From Herbidospora mongoliensis (GTDB lineage: Bacteria; Actinomycetota; Actinomycetes; Streptosporangiales; Streptosporangiaceae): a stretch of 64,000 nucleotides of DNA. The notes below the pieces were generated by a model that was not told the DNA's origin, ran no database searches, and worked only from the letters and a program-made list of their open reading frames with translations. Where the stretch lies: NCBI RefSeq assembly GCF_001570545.1, contig NZ_BBXD01000016.1, positions 310,001 to 374,000 on the forward strand, given 5' to 3'. Position 1 is the stretch's first letter. The number at the start of each line of letters is the position of its first letter. This document shows, piece by piece, positions 50,437 through 59,266 of the stretch. Made by a program: the position numbers and the translations under genes.

Positions 50437-52335
50437 TCAGTTCCTTCCAACGGGGTGTCTGGTTTGGACTTTGCAGAGTTCCGCGAGCCGGCTGTCGCTG
50501 GTGAGCAGTTCCACCGGCGTGCCGGACTCGGTCACACGGCCGTCTTCGAGGACGAAGACGCGGTCGAGGTCTTCGACGAGGGTGAGCCAGTGCGCCACGA
50601 CGATCGCGGTGCGCCCTTCCAGGAGCCTCCGGATCGCCGCCAGCACCACGAGTTGGCGGGCGGGATCGACGCTGGAGACGGCCTCGTCGAGGATGATGAC
50701 TCGGGGGTCGGCGAGCATGGCCCGGGTGAGAGCGACGAGTTGCCTCTCCCCGGTCGACAGGCGGGCTCCACGCTCTCCCACCCGCGTCTGGTAGCCGTCG
50801 CGGAGGCCCGCGAGGACCTCGTCGGCGCCCACCGCGCGGGCCGCCTGGACGATCTCGTCCTCGGTGGCCTCCGGCCGGCCGAACCTGATGTTCTCCGCGA
50901 CGGTCCCGTCGAAGAGCAGAGCTTCCTGGGTGACCAGCAGGACCTGATCGCGTACGGAGGTCTTGGTGACTTCCGACAGGTCGTGTCCGTCGAGGCGGAT
51001 CGTCCCGGAGGTGGGCGTGTAGAAGCGGACCAGTAGTTGCATGAGCGTGGTCTTGCCTGCGCCGCTGGCGCCGACCACTCCGATGTGCTCGCCGGGTTGG
51101 GCCTCCAGCGAGACGTCGTGCAGTACTTCCACGCCGTCCGCGTAGGCGAAGTCGACGTTCTCCACCTGCAGGTGGCCGCGGACCTGTCCCAGGTCGTACC
51201 CGGTGTCGTCCTCTTCCGGCAGGTCGAGGACTTCCAGGATCCGCTGTGCGGACACGGCCATGTCAGAGGACTGTCCGAGCAGGTTGGCGACATCCCGTAC
51301 CGGGTTGAGCATCCGCTTGGAGAACAGCGCGAACGCGGCCAGAGTGCCGGCGGCCAAGGCAGCGCCTTGGGCCATGCCCATGGAGGCCATCATCGTGTCG
51401 GTGCCCAGCAGCATCCAGGTCATCGGCATCATGCCGGCCGCCAGGTCGAAGAAGAATCCCGAGCCGAGCGCGTGACCGTTGATGATCTGCAGGCCGCCGA
51501 AGAAGATCAGCAACGCGAGCGCGATGTGGACGGTGAATCCTAGGTAGGAAGTCAGCCACAGGCGCTTGGTGGAGAGCCTGTTGTGCACCGTGGTGTAACC
51601 GGCGGAGCGGCCTTCGAGGTCGGCCATGAGGTCGTCCTCGCGGCCGAAGGCGCGTACGTCGTCCAGGCCGTCGATGCGCTGGTTCAGATAGCCCACCATG
51701 GTGTCCCAGGCGTCGCGCTGTCGCTGGGTGTCGGTCTTGAGGTGGCGGGTCCAGCGCAGGGCGATGAAGACCATGATCGGGATGACGATGAGCGTCGGGA
51801 GTGCCACGCCGGGGCTGAGTGCCAGCAGGAACACGGCGAAGGCGATGAACCAGACGGCGCTCTGAACGAGTTCCATCCCGGTCTTCGTGATGTAGCCGCG
51901 GAAGCGTTCTGCCTCGAACAGCACCCGGGTGACCCAGGTGCCGCTGGCCTGGGAGACGTGACGGGAGAGTTGCACGTTGTGCAGCCGGGCCACGAGATCG
52001 TTCCGCAGGGTGACGGTGACCCGCTCGTTCACGCGGATCATGGCGACGTTGTAGGTGATCCGGATGATGTTGTCCAGCACCGCCAGGATCACCAGGTTGA
52101 TCGCCGTGCTTGCGACGGCTTCCATGTTGCCGGTCACGACGTGCCCGACGCCGAGCATCACGGCGTACATCTGGGCGATCGTCATGATCGAGCTGAGAAT
52201 CGTGACCAGTGTCGCCAGCGCGATCCACCCGGCGTGCGGACGCAAGTAGGGCAGGAAACGGCGTAGCGCCCGGCGTAAGGTGCGGTTGATCTCAGCCTGA
52301 TCCATCGGCGGGGTGGAGGTGGCGAGCTCAGACAT
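50437..52335 (-). CDS. ABC exporter half-transporter, catalytic subunit
   Basis: 632 residues: six-helix membrane domain then an ATPase domain with Walker A GASGAGKTT, signature LSTGERQLV, Walker B VIILDEAVSSVD and switch His in VVAHWLTL, all intact. It overlaps the preceding half-transporter by 8 bp. Together they form a heterodimeric type IV exporter, placed between two Cys-rich peptide genes; export of the pathway product or peptide is inferred. Confidence 0.9.
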   Translation of the reverse strand: MSELATSTPPMDQAEINRTLRRALRRFLPYLRPHAGWIALATLVTILSSIMTIAQMYAVMLGVGHVVTGNMEAVASTAINLVILAVLDNIIRITYNVAMIRVNERVTVTLRNDLVARLHNVQLSRHVSQASGTWVTRVLFEAERFRGYITKTGMELVQSAVWFIAFAVFLLALSPGVALPTLIVIPIMVFIALRWTRHLKTDTQRQRDAWDTMVGYLNQRIDGLDDVRAFGREDDLMADLEGRSAGYTTVHNRLSTKRLWLTSYLGFTVHIALALLIFFGGLQIINGHALGSGFFFDLAAGMMPMTWMLLGTDTMMASMGMAQGAALAAGTLAAFALFSKRMLNPVRDVANLLGQSSDMAVSAQRILEVLDLPEEDDTGYDLGQVRGHLQVENVDFAYADGVEVLHDVSLEAQPGEHIGVVGASGAGKTTLMQLLVRFYTPTSGTIRLDGHDLSEVTKTSVRDQVLLVTQEALLFDGTVAENIRFGRPEATEDEIVQAARAVGADEVLAGLRDGYQTRVGERGARLSTGERQLVALTRAMLADPRVIILDEAVSSVDPARQLVVLAAIRRLLEGRTAIVVAHWLTLVEDLDRVFVLEDGRVTESGTPVELLTSDSRLAELCKVQTRHPVGRN

Positions 52336-54052
52336 GAGCCTGACCCCCTTCGGGACGGCCTGCGGGCGCCAGCGATCGGACTGCCGACGTGTCCTCGGCG
52401 GGTAGGGAGGCGGTCTCCACCAGGGCACCGTCATTCAGCGTGATGACGCGGTCGACGTGGCGGCTGACGGCCAGTTGTTGTGTGGCGATGATGAGCGTTC
52501 TGCCACGCCGTACTCGGAAGATGGTGTCGAGCAGTTCCGCCTCGGTCTCGGCGTCGAGGTTGGCGGTGGGGTTGTCCAGAAGCAGGACGGCGGGATCCAC
52601 CAGAAGGACACGGGCCAGCCCGACCCGTTGTCTTTCCCCAGCCGAAAGGTCGGCCGCGTTGGCGGCGAGTTCCCTGGTGAGAGAGAAGCGGCCCAGTCCC
52701 GCTGCTTCTGCGGCATCGGCCACCTCTTCCGCAGTGGCGTCAGGACGGGCGAAGCGGATGTTGTCCGCCATCGTCCCCTCGAAGATCCATTGCCGTTGCG
52801 GCAGGCTGACGACCTGGTGCCGGACGGATCGCAGGTCGTACTCGCGGACGTCGACACCGTCATAAGAGACGGTGCCGGCCTGGGTGTCGCGCAGCCGGGC
52901 CAGTGCGTGCAGCAGGGTCGTCTTGCCGCTGCCGGTCGGGCCGATCAGGGCGACGGACTCGCCTGCGGCCACGGCCAGGCTCACGTCATCGATCACACGC
53001 CGTTCGCCGATCTCGACGACGACGCCGTCTGCGGTGAGCGCGCCGGTGGGCGATGGCATGGGGCGACTGCCGGACACCTCGGTGATGGCGGGGCGGGCGT
53101 CGATGATTCGGAGCAACCGTTGTGCGATGACCACCGAGCGGAAGATCCCGTTGGCATGCATGGTGACCATGTGCATGCTCATCTGGACCATCATGACCAG
53201 CGCGGTCAGGGCGACCAGGCTTCCCACGGTGATCTGGCCGTCTAGGACGGCGTTGCCGCCGAGCCAGAGTGCGATGGGGGTGGGGAGCGCCCCGACCACA
53301 TTGAGGATGGCCTCCCACCGGCTGTATGTGGTCTTCATGACCCCGCGGCGGGCGGAGAGTTCTTCGTTGATCTTGTTGAGGCGACCGGAGGCGTCGTCCT
53401 CACGGCCGAAGGCCTTGACCACGCCGATGTTGGTCAGGGATTCCCCGACGCCTGACAGCAGGTTGGTGAACTGGCCTTTGACCTCGACGAACATGCGCTG
53501 CAGACGGCCTTGGACGATCAGGTTGCCGAGGACGACCACGATGAGCGGAAGTGACGCGAGCAGTGTGGTCCGCACGTCGATGAGGAGCGCCACCAGGTAC
53601 ATGACGGCAGTCACGATGATCTGGTTGGCCAGCTCCAGGATGCCGCCGTTGGTGAGACCGCGAACGAACACCGCGTCCGACACCAGGCGGGTCAGGGCCC
53701 GCCCGCCGGACGCTTCGGCGGTGTCGGCCGGTCCCAGGTGCAGGAGCTTGCGGAACAGATCGTGCCGCAGGTCGTTGACGGCCTTGCTGGCGACCGTGAA
53801 GCGAAGTTGTTTGCCGAGGTGGAGCAGGCCGGCCGAGAGGGCGCCGATGCCCAGGACGCCCAGCGCGACGGCGAGCAGCAGACCGGGGTTACCGCCCAGT
53901 ACGCCGGCGTCGATCGCCACTCGGATGACCAGCGGGATGGCGATAGTGCTCAGCAGGCCCAGCAGCATCGTGACCGTGGCCACGGCCATCGCACCGCGAT
54001 AGCGGAGCGGATAACCGTAGATGAAGCGCAACGCGTGGAGTGACTCTTTCAC
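52328..54052 (-). CDS. ABC exporter half-transporter, degenerate site subunit
   Basis: 574 residues: six membrane helices, then Walker A GPTGSGKTT and signature LSAGERQRVG. The catalytic Glu after Walker B is Asn (LLLDNPTAN) and the switch His is Gln (IIATQQLAVS). This is the degenerate half typical of heterodimeric exporters, whose partner is the next gene. Confidence 0.9.
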   Translation of the reverse strand: MKESLHALRFIYGYPLRYRGAMAVATVTMLLGLLSTIAIPLVIRVAIDAGVLGGNPGLLLAVALGVLGIGALSAGLLHLGKQLRFTVASKAVNDLRHDLFRKLLHLGPADTAEASGGRALTRLVSDAVFVRGLTNGGILELANQIIVTAVMYLVALLIDVRTTLLASLPLIVVVLGNLIVQGRLQRMFVEVKGQFTNLLSGVGESLTNIGVVKAFGREDDASGRLNKINEELSARRGVMKTTYSRWEAILNVVGALPTPIALWLGGNAVLDGQITVGSLVALTALVMMVQMSMHMVTMHANGIFRSVVIAQRLLRIIDARPAITEVSGSRPMPSPTGALTADGVVVEIGERRVIDDVSLAVAAGESVALIGPTGSGKTTLLHALARLRDTQAGTVSYDGVDVREYDLRSVRHQVVSLPQRQWIFEGTMADNIRFARPDATAEEVADAAEAAGLGRFSLTRELAANAADLSAGERQRVGLARVLLVDPAVLLLDNPTANLDAETEAELLDTIFRVRRGRTLIIATQQLAVSRHVDRVITLNDGALVETASLPAEDTSAVRSLAPAGRPEGGQAHV

Positions 54053-54086
54053 GTCCCTGTTCCCTTCCGACCGGCCGCCGGGGTGC

Positions 54087-54120
54087 GGCGCGGTCCGTGC
54101 CCGTCAGGACACGGACCGCG
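54087..54120. other. Strong hairpin between Cys-rich peptide and ABC genes
   Basis: A perfect 12-bp stem GCGCGGTCCGTG / CACGGACCGCGC with a 10-nt loop, no U-tract. It lies 27 bp past the peptide stop. It is likely an attenuator or mRNA stabiliser that raises peptide message over the transporter, as seen after precursor-peptide genes. Confidence 0.65.
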
Positions 54121-54146
54121 CCTGATAGCCCTTCGGCGGCTGTGGC

Positions 54147-54251
54147 CTAGTCGCAGCACGCACAGGCGCAGGCGCATTCGGCGCCGTCTTCGGCGGCGTC
54201 CTCGATGCCGCTGGTCTCGCAGCAGCCGGAGCCGATCATGTCTTCCGCCAT
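54147..54251 (-). CDS. Cys-rich micropeptide ending CACACACCD
   Basis: 34 residues: MAEDMIGSGCCETSGIEDAA followed by EDGAECACACACCD. Seven cysteines, two vicinal pairs, acidic and Ser/Gly/Ala-rich. A strong ribosome site GGAAGGAG precedes the ATG and a palindromic promoter element lies just upstream. It is too short for most gene finders. A precursor peptide or metal(loid) carrier is plausible; free metallothionein is the alternative. Confidence 0.75.
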   Translation of the reverse strand: MAEDMIGSGCCETSGIEDAAEDGAECACACACCD

Positions 54252-54272
54252 GTCTCTCTCCTTCCTTGATTT

Positions 54273-54290
54273 GATAATTACAAGATTATC
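54273..54290. promoter_or_regulatory. Palindromic operator upstream of the Cys-rich micropeptide
   Basis: GATAAT-TACAAG-ATTATC, perfect 6-bp arms with a 6-nt spacer in an AT-rich patch 22 bp before the ATG. This ATAAT-N6-ATTAT layout resembles SmtB/ArsR-family sites. Confidence 0.65.
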
Positions 54291-54324
54291 GAATCAGATC
54301 ACCTGGAAACGGTCAATGGGTCTG

Positions 54325-55590
54325 TCAGCAGCAGGATGTGTGAGGTTTCGCGACCTCACTCGCGGCGTCCTGCGCCGGTTCGACCCGCAGGTCGAGCTGG
54401 TCGAGAATTCGCTGGTGGTCGCGAAGGACCGCCTCGCGGCTGTCGCCGGCAAGCACAATGCGCCCGAACGTGCCGCCTCGGGGATGGTTGAGTTCGAGCA
54501 CGGCTTCGCCCGGTTGTACGTCGACCTCCACCAAGGGCGGAGTCAGCGTCTCCAGCCCTTCGATGGCCCGGAGCGCCTCGGGCCGATAGAACAGGCGGCC
54601 GGGTTCGTCGAAGACGATGCTGCTGTAGAGCCCCACGCTCGCCTGGGGGATGTCCGGCTCGGGCTGGCGACCCAGAGCTGCTTCAACGGCCACGAGTGTC
54701 GGTTCGTAACCGCTGGTCGCGGCGATGAGCGCGACGCCTTGCCCACCGGACAGACGTGGATTGATCTCGACGACCTTGGGGCCGCCTTCCACGAGCATGA
54801 ACTGCAGCAGTGCCACCCAGTCGTCGAGCCCGACGGCGGCCAGCGCCTGCTCGGTGCGTTCGCTGAGTAAGGTCAGATCCTCGTCGGCGAGAACGCTGGG
54901 GAACCAGCCGCCCAACTTCACGAACTTGGGCGGGGGCCCGACCTCGGCTTCGAAGACGTAGAGAATCTTGGTTTTGCCGCCCGTTCGACTCGCGAGCACG
55001 CCGATCTCCGGGCCGATCAGGTATTCCTCCACCAGGGCGCTGGCCCGGCCGCCGTCCAGGATGCCGGCGACTGCGGCGGTGACCTCTTCGACCATGGTGC
55101 AGTGCATGAGCCCAGCCGCGCTGGTGGCGTCGAGGGGCTTCACGATGACGGGCAGCCCGATATCTTTGGCCGCCAGCGCGGCCTCCTCGGAACTGTGCAC
55201 GACCTGGTGACGAGTGACCGGCAGCCCAGCTTTGGCGAGGCATCGGTGGGTGGCGGCCTTGTCGTTGCAGTTGCGCGCGGCCTCGGTAGTGATCCCGGTG
55301 CGGAGGCCCAGACTTTCGCGCAGCAGCCCGGCCAGCGGCACCAGGCGATCCACTTGGGTGACCACGGTCGTGAAGGGCCGGACGGCGTGAACGCGGCTGA
55401 CCTGGGCTATTACCGCGTCCCAGTCGTCGAAGTCGACCTCAATGGGAATGTCGGCGATGGCGAGCAGGTCGAACGGCATGTCCTCGTCCGCGAAGCCCAC
55501 CTCGTAGTCGGTCCGTTCCTTGAGCATCGTGACGGTGCGTCTGCCGCCTAGTACGAGCACTCGTGTCGGATTGTCTGGCACGGGAGTCAC
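54325..55590 (-). CDS. ATP-grasp ligase ending Ser-Cys-Cys
   Basis: 421 residues. ATP-grasp core: ARNCNDKAATHRCLAKAGLP, PVIVKPLDATSAAGLMHC, SALVEEYLIGPEIGVLA and KVVEINPRLSGGQG (metal-binding Glu/Asn). Its nearest kinds are carbamoyl-phosphate-synthase-like amino acid/dipeptide ligases (carboxylate-amine bond). It ends TSCC, encoded TGC TGC TGA. GTG start overlaps the previous ligase stop (GTGA). Confidence 0.85.
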   Translation of the reverse strand: MTPVPDNPTRVLVLGGRRTVTMLKERTDYEVGFADEDMPFDLLAIADIPIEVDFDDWDAVIAQVSRVHAVRPFTTVVTQVDRLVPLAGLLRESLGLRTGITTEAARNCNDKAATHRCLAKAGLPVTRHQVVHSSEEAALAAKDIGLPVIVKPLDATSAAGLMHCTMVEEVTAAVAGILDGGRASALVEEYLIGPEIGVLASRTGGKTKILYVFEAEVGPPPKFVKLGGWFPSVLADEDLTLLSERTEQALAAVGLDDWVALLQFMLVEGGPKVVEINPRLSGGQGVALIAATSGYEPTLVAVEAALGRQPEPDIPQASVGLYSSIVFDEPGRLFYRPEALRAIEGLETLTPPLVEVDVQPGEAVLELNHPRGGTFGRIVLAGDSREAVLRDHQRILDQLDLRVEPAQDAASEVAKPHTSCC

Positions 55591-56789
55591 TGTCCTTCTG
55601 ATGGGTGGGGCTGGACGGACAGGCCGAGGGCGCCAGTCAGCCGCTCCAGGGAAAGGGGGTCGTCGTCATAGGAGATGATTCGGCCGTACACACCGCCTTT
55701 AGGGCTGACGTGGTCGCCGGTGTTCACATCCATGGAGATCAAGGGAGCTGGGGCGGCCCTCTCTGTGAGAGCGCCGGGGTCATAGCTCACCGTTCCGGCC
55801 TGATCAAACGTCACGCATCGGTACCGGACATGTTCGGCCACCGGCGCCCGTCTGCTGAGCGGGATGCCGAGTGCCACGTCGAGCGCGGCCTGGACCATGT
55901 CCACCCCTGAGACCGCTTCGGTGACCTCGCACAGCCTTCCGCCGGGCGGCCGGGCAACGACGTTGATGAGCACCGGTCCCGCCGGTGTCAGCCGTACCTG
56001 CGTATGGGCGATTCCGTGATCGAACCCGAGCGCCCGGAGTGCGGTGATGACGAGGCGGCGAAGTTCGCTCTCCTGCGACTCGTCCAGACCGGGGGGGAAG
56101 TCGTAACCGAGTTCCACCAGGCGCCCATCCGTTGCGGTGCGCTGGGAGAAGACACTGATCAGCTCGGTAACCGAATCACGGGTGACAGTCTGGATCGCGT
56201 ACTCAGGGCCGTCGACGTACTCCTCGACAAGCAAACGCGGATCCGTGTCGTCGTGAAGGGCGGTGACCGCGTCTTTGACCTGGCGTTGATCGCGGCACAG
56301 CAGGGTGCCCGCACCGGCCGCTCCGGTCACCTTCTTGACGAGCACCGGGTAGCCGAGTCGCCGGGCGGCGGCCTGTGCCTCGCCTGATTCTGAGACAACG
56401 ACGTGCGCGGGAACGTTGATGGCTGCCGCTCGCAGGGTCAGGCGCATGCGGAGTTTGTCGTTGCAGTTCATGACCGCTGCCAGACTCAGTCCTCGCACTC
56501 CGAGGCGGGCGGCGAGATAGGCGGCGAGCGGAAGGCTGAGGTCGTAGACACCGATCACGGCATCGATGGGCTGCTGAAGGTGCAGCCGCCGCAGCACTGA
56601 CTCCGCCGCCGGCCAGTCGTCGAGATCGAGGTCCACGGGCACATCCGCGACGAAGGCCAAGTCCAGAGGTATGGGGTCGTCGAAAAGGATTGTGCGCACT
56701 CCGGCTTCCACCATGACGTCCACGACTCGGCGGCCGGACACGCTCGCCACGGTCGGCCGGTGGTCGATGTCCTCGTCCCAGCCCGGCAT
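55587..56789 (-). CDS. ATP-grasp ligase without the Cys-Cys tail
   Basis: 400 residues. Core motifs: NCNDKLRMRLTLRAAAINVP, YPVLVKKVTGAAGAGTLL, LLVEEYVDGPEYAIQTVT and LINVVARPPGGRLCEV, where the usual metal-binding INP-R reads VVARPPGG. It ends PHPSEGQ, so it lacks the CC tag of its two paralogues. The ATG at 56789 is set by the TGATG overlap with the preceding GNAT-like gene. Confidence 0.85.
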   Translation of the reverse strand: MPGWDEDIDHRPTVASVSGRRVVDVMVEAGVRTILFDDPIPLDLAFVADVPVDLDLDDWPAAESVLRRLHLQQPIDAVIGVYDLSLPLAAYLAARLGVRGLSLAAVMNCNDKLRMRLTLRAAAINVPAHVVVSESGEAQAAARRLGYPVLVKKVTGAAGAGTLLCRDQRQVKDAVTALHDDTDPRLLVEEYVDGPEYAIQTVTRDSVTELISVFSQRTATDGRLVELGYDFPPGLDESQESELRRLVITALRALGFDHGIAHTQVRLTPAGPVLINVVARPPGGRLCEVTEAVSGVDMVQAALDVALGIPLSRRAPVAEHVRYRCVTFDQAGTVSYDPGALTERAAPAPLISMDVNTGDHVSPKGGVYGRIISYDDDPLSLERLTGALGLSVQPHPSEGQ

Positions 56790-57934
56790 CAGCAGCACCT
56801 GCTCGACGCGCCGAGTCCGTGCGGAGAAGCGTGGCTGCGAGCCTCCAGCCGTCGGCACCAAGCGTGCAGCAGGGCGGTATCGCGCCGGTCGTCCGACTTG
56901 AGAGCCAGATAGAGCGGGGTGCCGACCGCCCCGTAGCGAGCCTTGACAGCGGCGTTGCCTCGGCCGAGGTTGAGCACTCTGGTGTCAGTGGTGAGCGCGG
57001 CGTCGATGGTGTGAGCCAACATGGCGTGGTACGGCTCGAAGGCGGGATAGCGCCCGGTCCGCAGCCCAGCGATCCACATGGACCATTCACCTGCGAACTC
57101 CCACCCGGCGAACGTCGCTACGATCTCGCCGTCTTCGCCGGTGGCGACCGTGGCCCGCGCGTACGGGCGCAGGTGGCGGGAGACCGCGCGCAGGAACGGC
57201 TCGGGCAATACGTCGGTGGGAGTGTTGTATTCGCGGAGCAATTCGTGGGTGAGCCTTACCAAGATATCCGTGTCGAGGTCGGTCTCGGCGATCGTCAGCC
57301 CCCGGCCGCCCAGACGCTGCTCGCGGTAGAGCTTGCTGCGACGACGGCTGGGCATGGCGGCCCAGTAGCCCGCCGGGGCGGCGTTCGCGGTGTCCAGCCG
57401 ATAGGCGGTCGCCACATGCGCGCCGGCGTAACCGGCACCGAGTAGCCGCCCCGCGAATCCATCGGCGGGGACGTTGGCGACTCCCCACGCCCAGGCGCCG
57501 AGCGAACGCGCCGCTTGTTCGAGGCCGGCCACCAGCGCTTGGGCCGCGGCCTGATGGCCAGGCAGGGCCAAGGGACCGCCGTGCAGCCCGGCGAGACTGT
57601 GCGCGAGTAGCAGGGGTCCACGCTCCCGCAGGTCTTCGGCTTGGCCTAAGGCGAGGGCGTAGTCCAGCCGCGGGCACTGACGGACCAGGTAAGCAGGACA
57701 GATGCCCACCAGCCGTTCGCCCTCGTACGCGAGCAGGTGAGCGGCCTCGAACTCGCCCGGGGGTGCCTCCTCGAAGGCGGTGAGCCATTCCCAAGTATGG
57801 AAGATCGTTCCGGCTGCCCGGTGCACCACGTCGTTCCAGTCCGTGGCCTTCAGGTCTGCGGCGCTGCGGACGAGCTCCACCCGGTATGGACCTGCGATCA
57901 GCTCGTGGCCTGCGAGACTCGTCTGACCGGACAT
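56789..57934 (-). CDS. FemX/BioF2-like GNAT protein ending Arg-Cys-Cys
   Basis: 381 residues. It has HTWEWLTAFEEAP near the start, MPSRRRSKLYREQRLGGRG in the centre and LNLGRGNAAVKARYGAVGTP near the end, the layout of FemAB/BioF2-like acyltransferases. Such proteins transfer acyl or tRNA-borne aminoacyl groups. The last residues are SSRCC, encoded TGC TGC TGA, where the stop overlaps the next ATG. ATG at 57934 is preferred (GAGGTG upstream) over a GTG inside the previous gene. Confidence 0.8.
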   Translation of the reverse strand: MSGQTSLAGHELIAGPYRVELVRSAADLKATDWNDVVHRAAGTIFHTWEWLTAFEEAPPGEFEAAHLLAYEGERLVGICPAYLVRQCPRLDYALALGQAEDLRERGPLLLAHSLAGLHGGPLALPGHQAAAQALVAGLEQAARSLGAWAWGVANVPADGFAGRLLGAGYAGAHVATAYRLDTANAAPAGYWAAMPSRRRSKLYREQRLGGRGLTIAETDLDTDILVRLTHELLREYNTPTDVLPEPFLRAVSRHLRPYARATVATGEDGEIVATFAGWEFAGEWSMWIAGLRTGRYPAFEPYHAMLAHTIDAALTTDTRVLNLGRGNAAVKARYGAVGTPLYLALKSDDRRDTALLHAWCRRLEARSHASPHGLGASSRCC

Positions 57935-57941
57935 CGTCACC

Positions 57942-59228
57942 TCAGCAGCAAGACTTGTATTCACGGCTGTCAGCCACCTCCCATGTGAGGTCCTCCAGCT
58001 CGGTCACCTGCAGATCGAGCGCCTCCCGGATACCGCGCACGCCGTCTCGGGTCTCGGCCGCCGAGTCGCCGAAGACCACGATCCGTCCGTACACCCCGCC
58101 CTCGGGATGAGCGGCTGCCTGAACGGGTTCACCGGGTGCGATCTCGAGCTCGACTATGGGAGGCAACACGCCGGAGAAGGGCGCCACGTCGATGCCGGTC
58201 CGGTAGGTCACGGCTCCGGGCTGCTCGAAGACGATGCTGCTGTAGAGGGCATAGGTCGCCTTCGGCCGGCCGGAGGTGACCGGTAGGCCGAGGGCGAGCT
58301 GGGAGGCCGCCCGAGTCATGTCGATTCCGCTGATCGCCTCTGTCATCTCGACCAGGCGCCCACCTGGACGGCGTGCGTTGACCTCGACCACGCGGAAGCC
58401 GTCGGGACCGTGTCTCACCTGGGTATGGCTGATCCAGTCGGTCACGCCGAGTGCCTGAAGGGCCGCGACGGTGATCTCCCGCAACGAGAGCTCGCCGGAC
58501 TGGTCGAGCCCGCTCGGGTGTTCATAGCCGAGTTCGACGAACACGGGCGGGTCGGTCATGTGCTGCCGGAGGATGCTCAGCACCTGCGTACGCCCCTGGC
58601 GGGTGAGGGTCTGCACGGCGTACTCCGGGCCGTCGATGTATTCCTCGACCAGCACCCCCGTCCGCGTTCCCGAGCCGGACTCCGAAAGGATCACGGTCGC
58701 GGCCTCTCGGACCTCCTTAACCGTGAGGCACCTCCGGACCCCGAATGCTCCGGCCTCGTCACGTGGTTTCACTACGACGGGAAGGCCGATCTCGGCGGCG
58801 ATCTGGGCCGCGTCCTCCGCGTTGGCAGCAAGGCCGAAGCCCGGCACAGGGACGCCGTGTTCACGCAGGCGGTTACGGGTCAGCCATTTGTCGTGGCAGT
58901 TCCATGCCGTCTCGACACTCAGGCCTCGGGGTGCGTCCAGGAGGAGTTCAGCGAGGTGAGCCATCAACGGGATCCGTGGTTCGACGTGGGTCAGGACTGC
59001 TGCCGGCGGCTGCCCGCCGAGCTGGTTCTTGACCAGCTCGAAGACGGCGTCCCAGTCGTCGACGTCTACGTCGAAGGGCAGGTCCGCCCAGGTCATGCAG
59101 GAGAAGGGGACTCGTCGGTCCAGATAGAGGATGCGATAGCCCAGATCATGCAAGAGGCTGAACTCGCGCTGGGCCCGGCCGCCGATGAGGACGACGATGC
59201 CCGCCGAGGTCGTGCCGCCGCCGGTCAT
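57942..59228 (-). CDS. ATP-grasp ligase ending Lys-Ser-Cys-Cys
   Basis: 428 residues, paralogous to the two ligases downstream. Core motifs: WNCHDKWLTRNRLREHGVP, PVVVKPRDEAGAFGVRR, VLVEEYIDGPEYAVQTLT and VEVNARRPGGRLVEMTEA. N-terminal pre-ATP-grasp domain VLIGGRAQREFSLLHDLG. It likely forms an amide bond between a carboxylate and an amine. Ends YKSCC (TGC TGC TGA); this stop region also forms the ribosome site of the next gene. Confidence 0.86.
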   Translation of the reverse strand: MTGGGTTSAGIVVLIGGRAQREFSLLHDLGYRILYLDRRVPFSCMTWADLPFDVDVDDWDAVFELVKNQLGGQPPAAVLTHVEPRIPLMAHLAELLLDAPRGLSVETAWNCHDKWLTRNRLREHGVPVPGFGLAANAEDAAQIAAEIGLPVVVKPRDEAGAFGVRRCLTVKEVREAATVILSESGSGTRTGVLVEEYIDGPEYAVQTLTRQGRTQVLSILRQHMTDPPVFVELGYEHPSGLDQSGELSLREITVAALQALGVTDWISHTQVRHGPDGFRVVEVNARRPGGRLVEMTEAISGIDMTRAASQLALGLPVTSGRPKATYALYSSIVFEQPGAVTYRTGIDVAPFSGVLPPIVELEIAPGEPVQAAAHPEGGVYGRIVVFGDSAAETRDGVRGIREALDLQVTELEDLTWEVADSREYKSCC

Positions 59229-59266
59229 CGGCGCTCCGTTCTGTTCGCGTTTCGTCTGGGCGGGCG

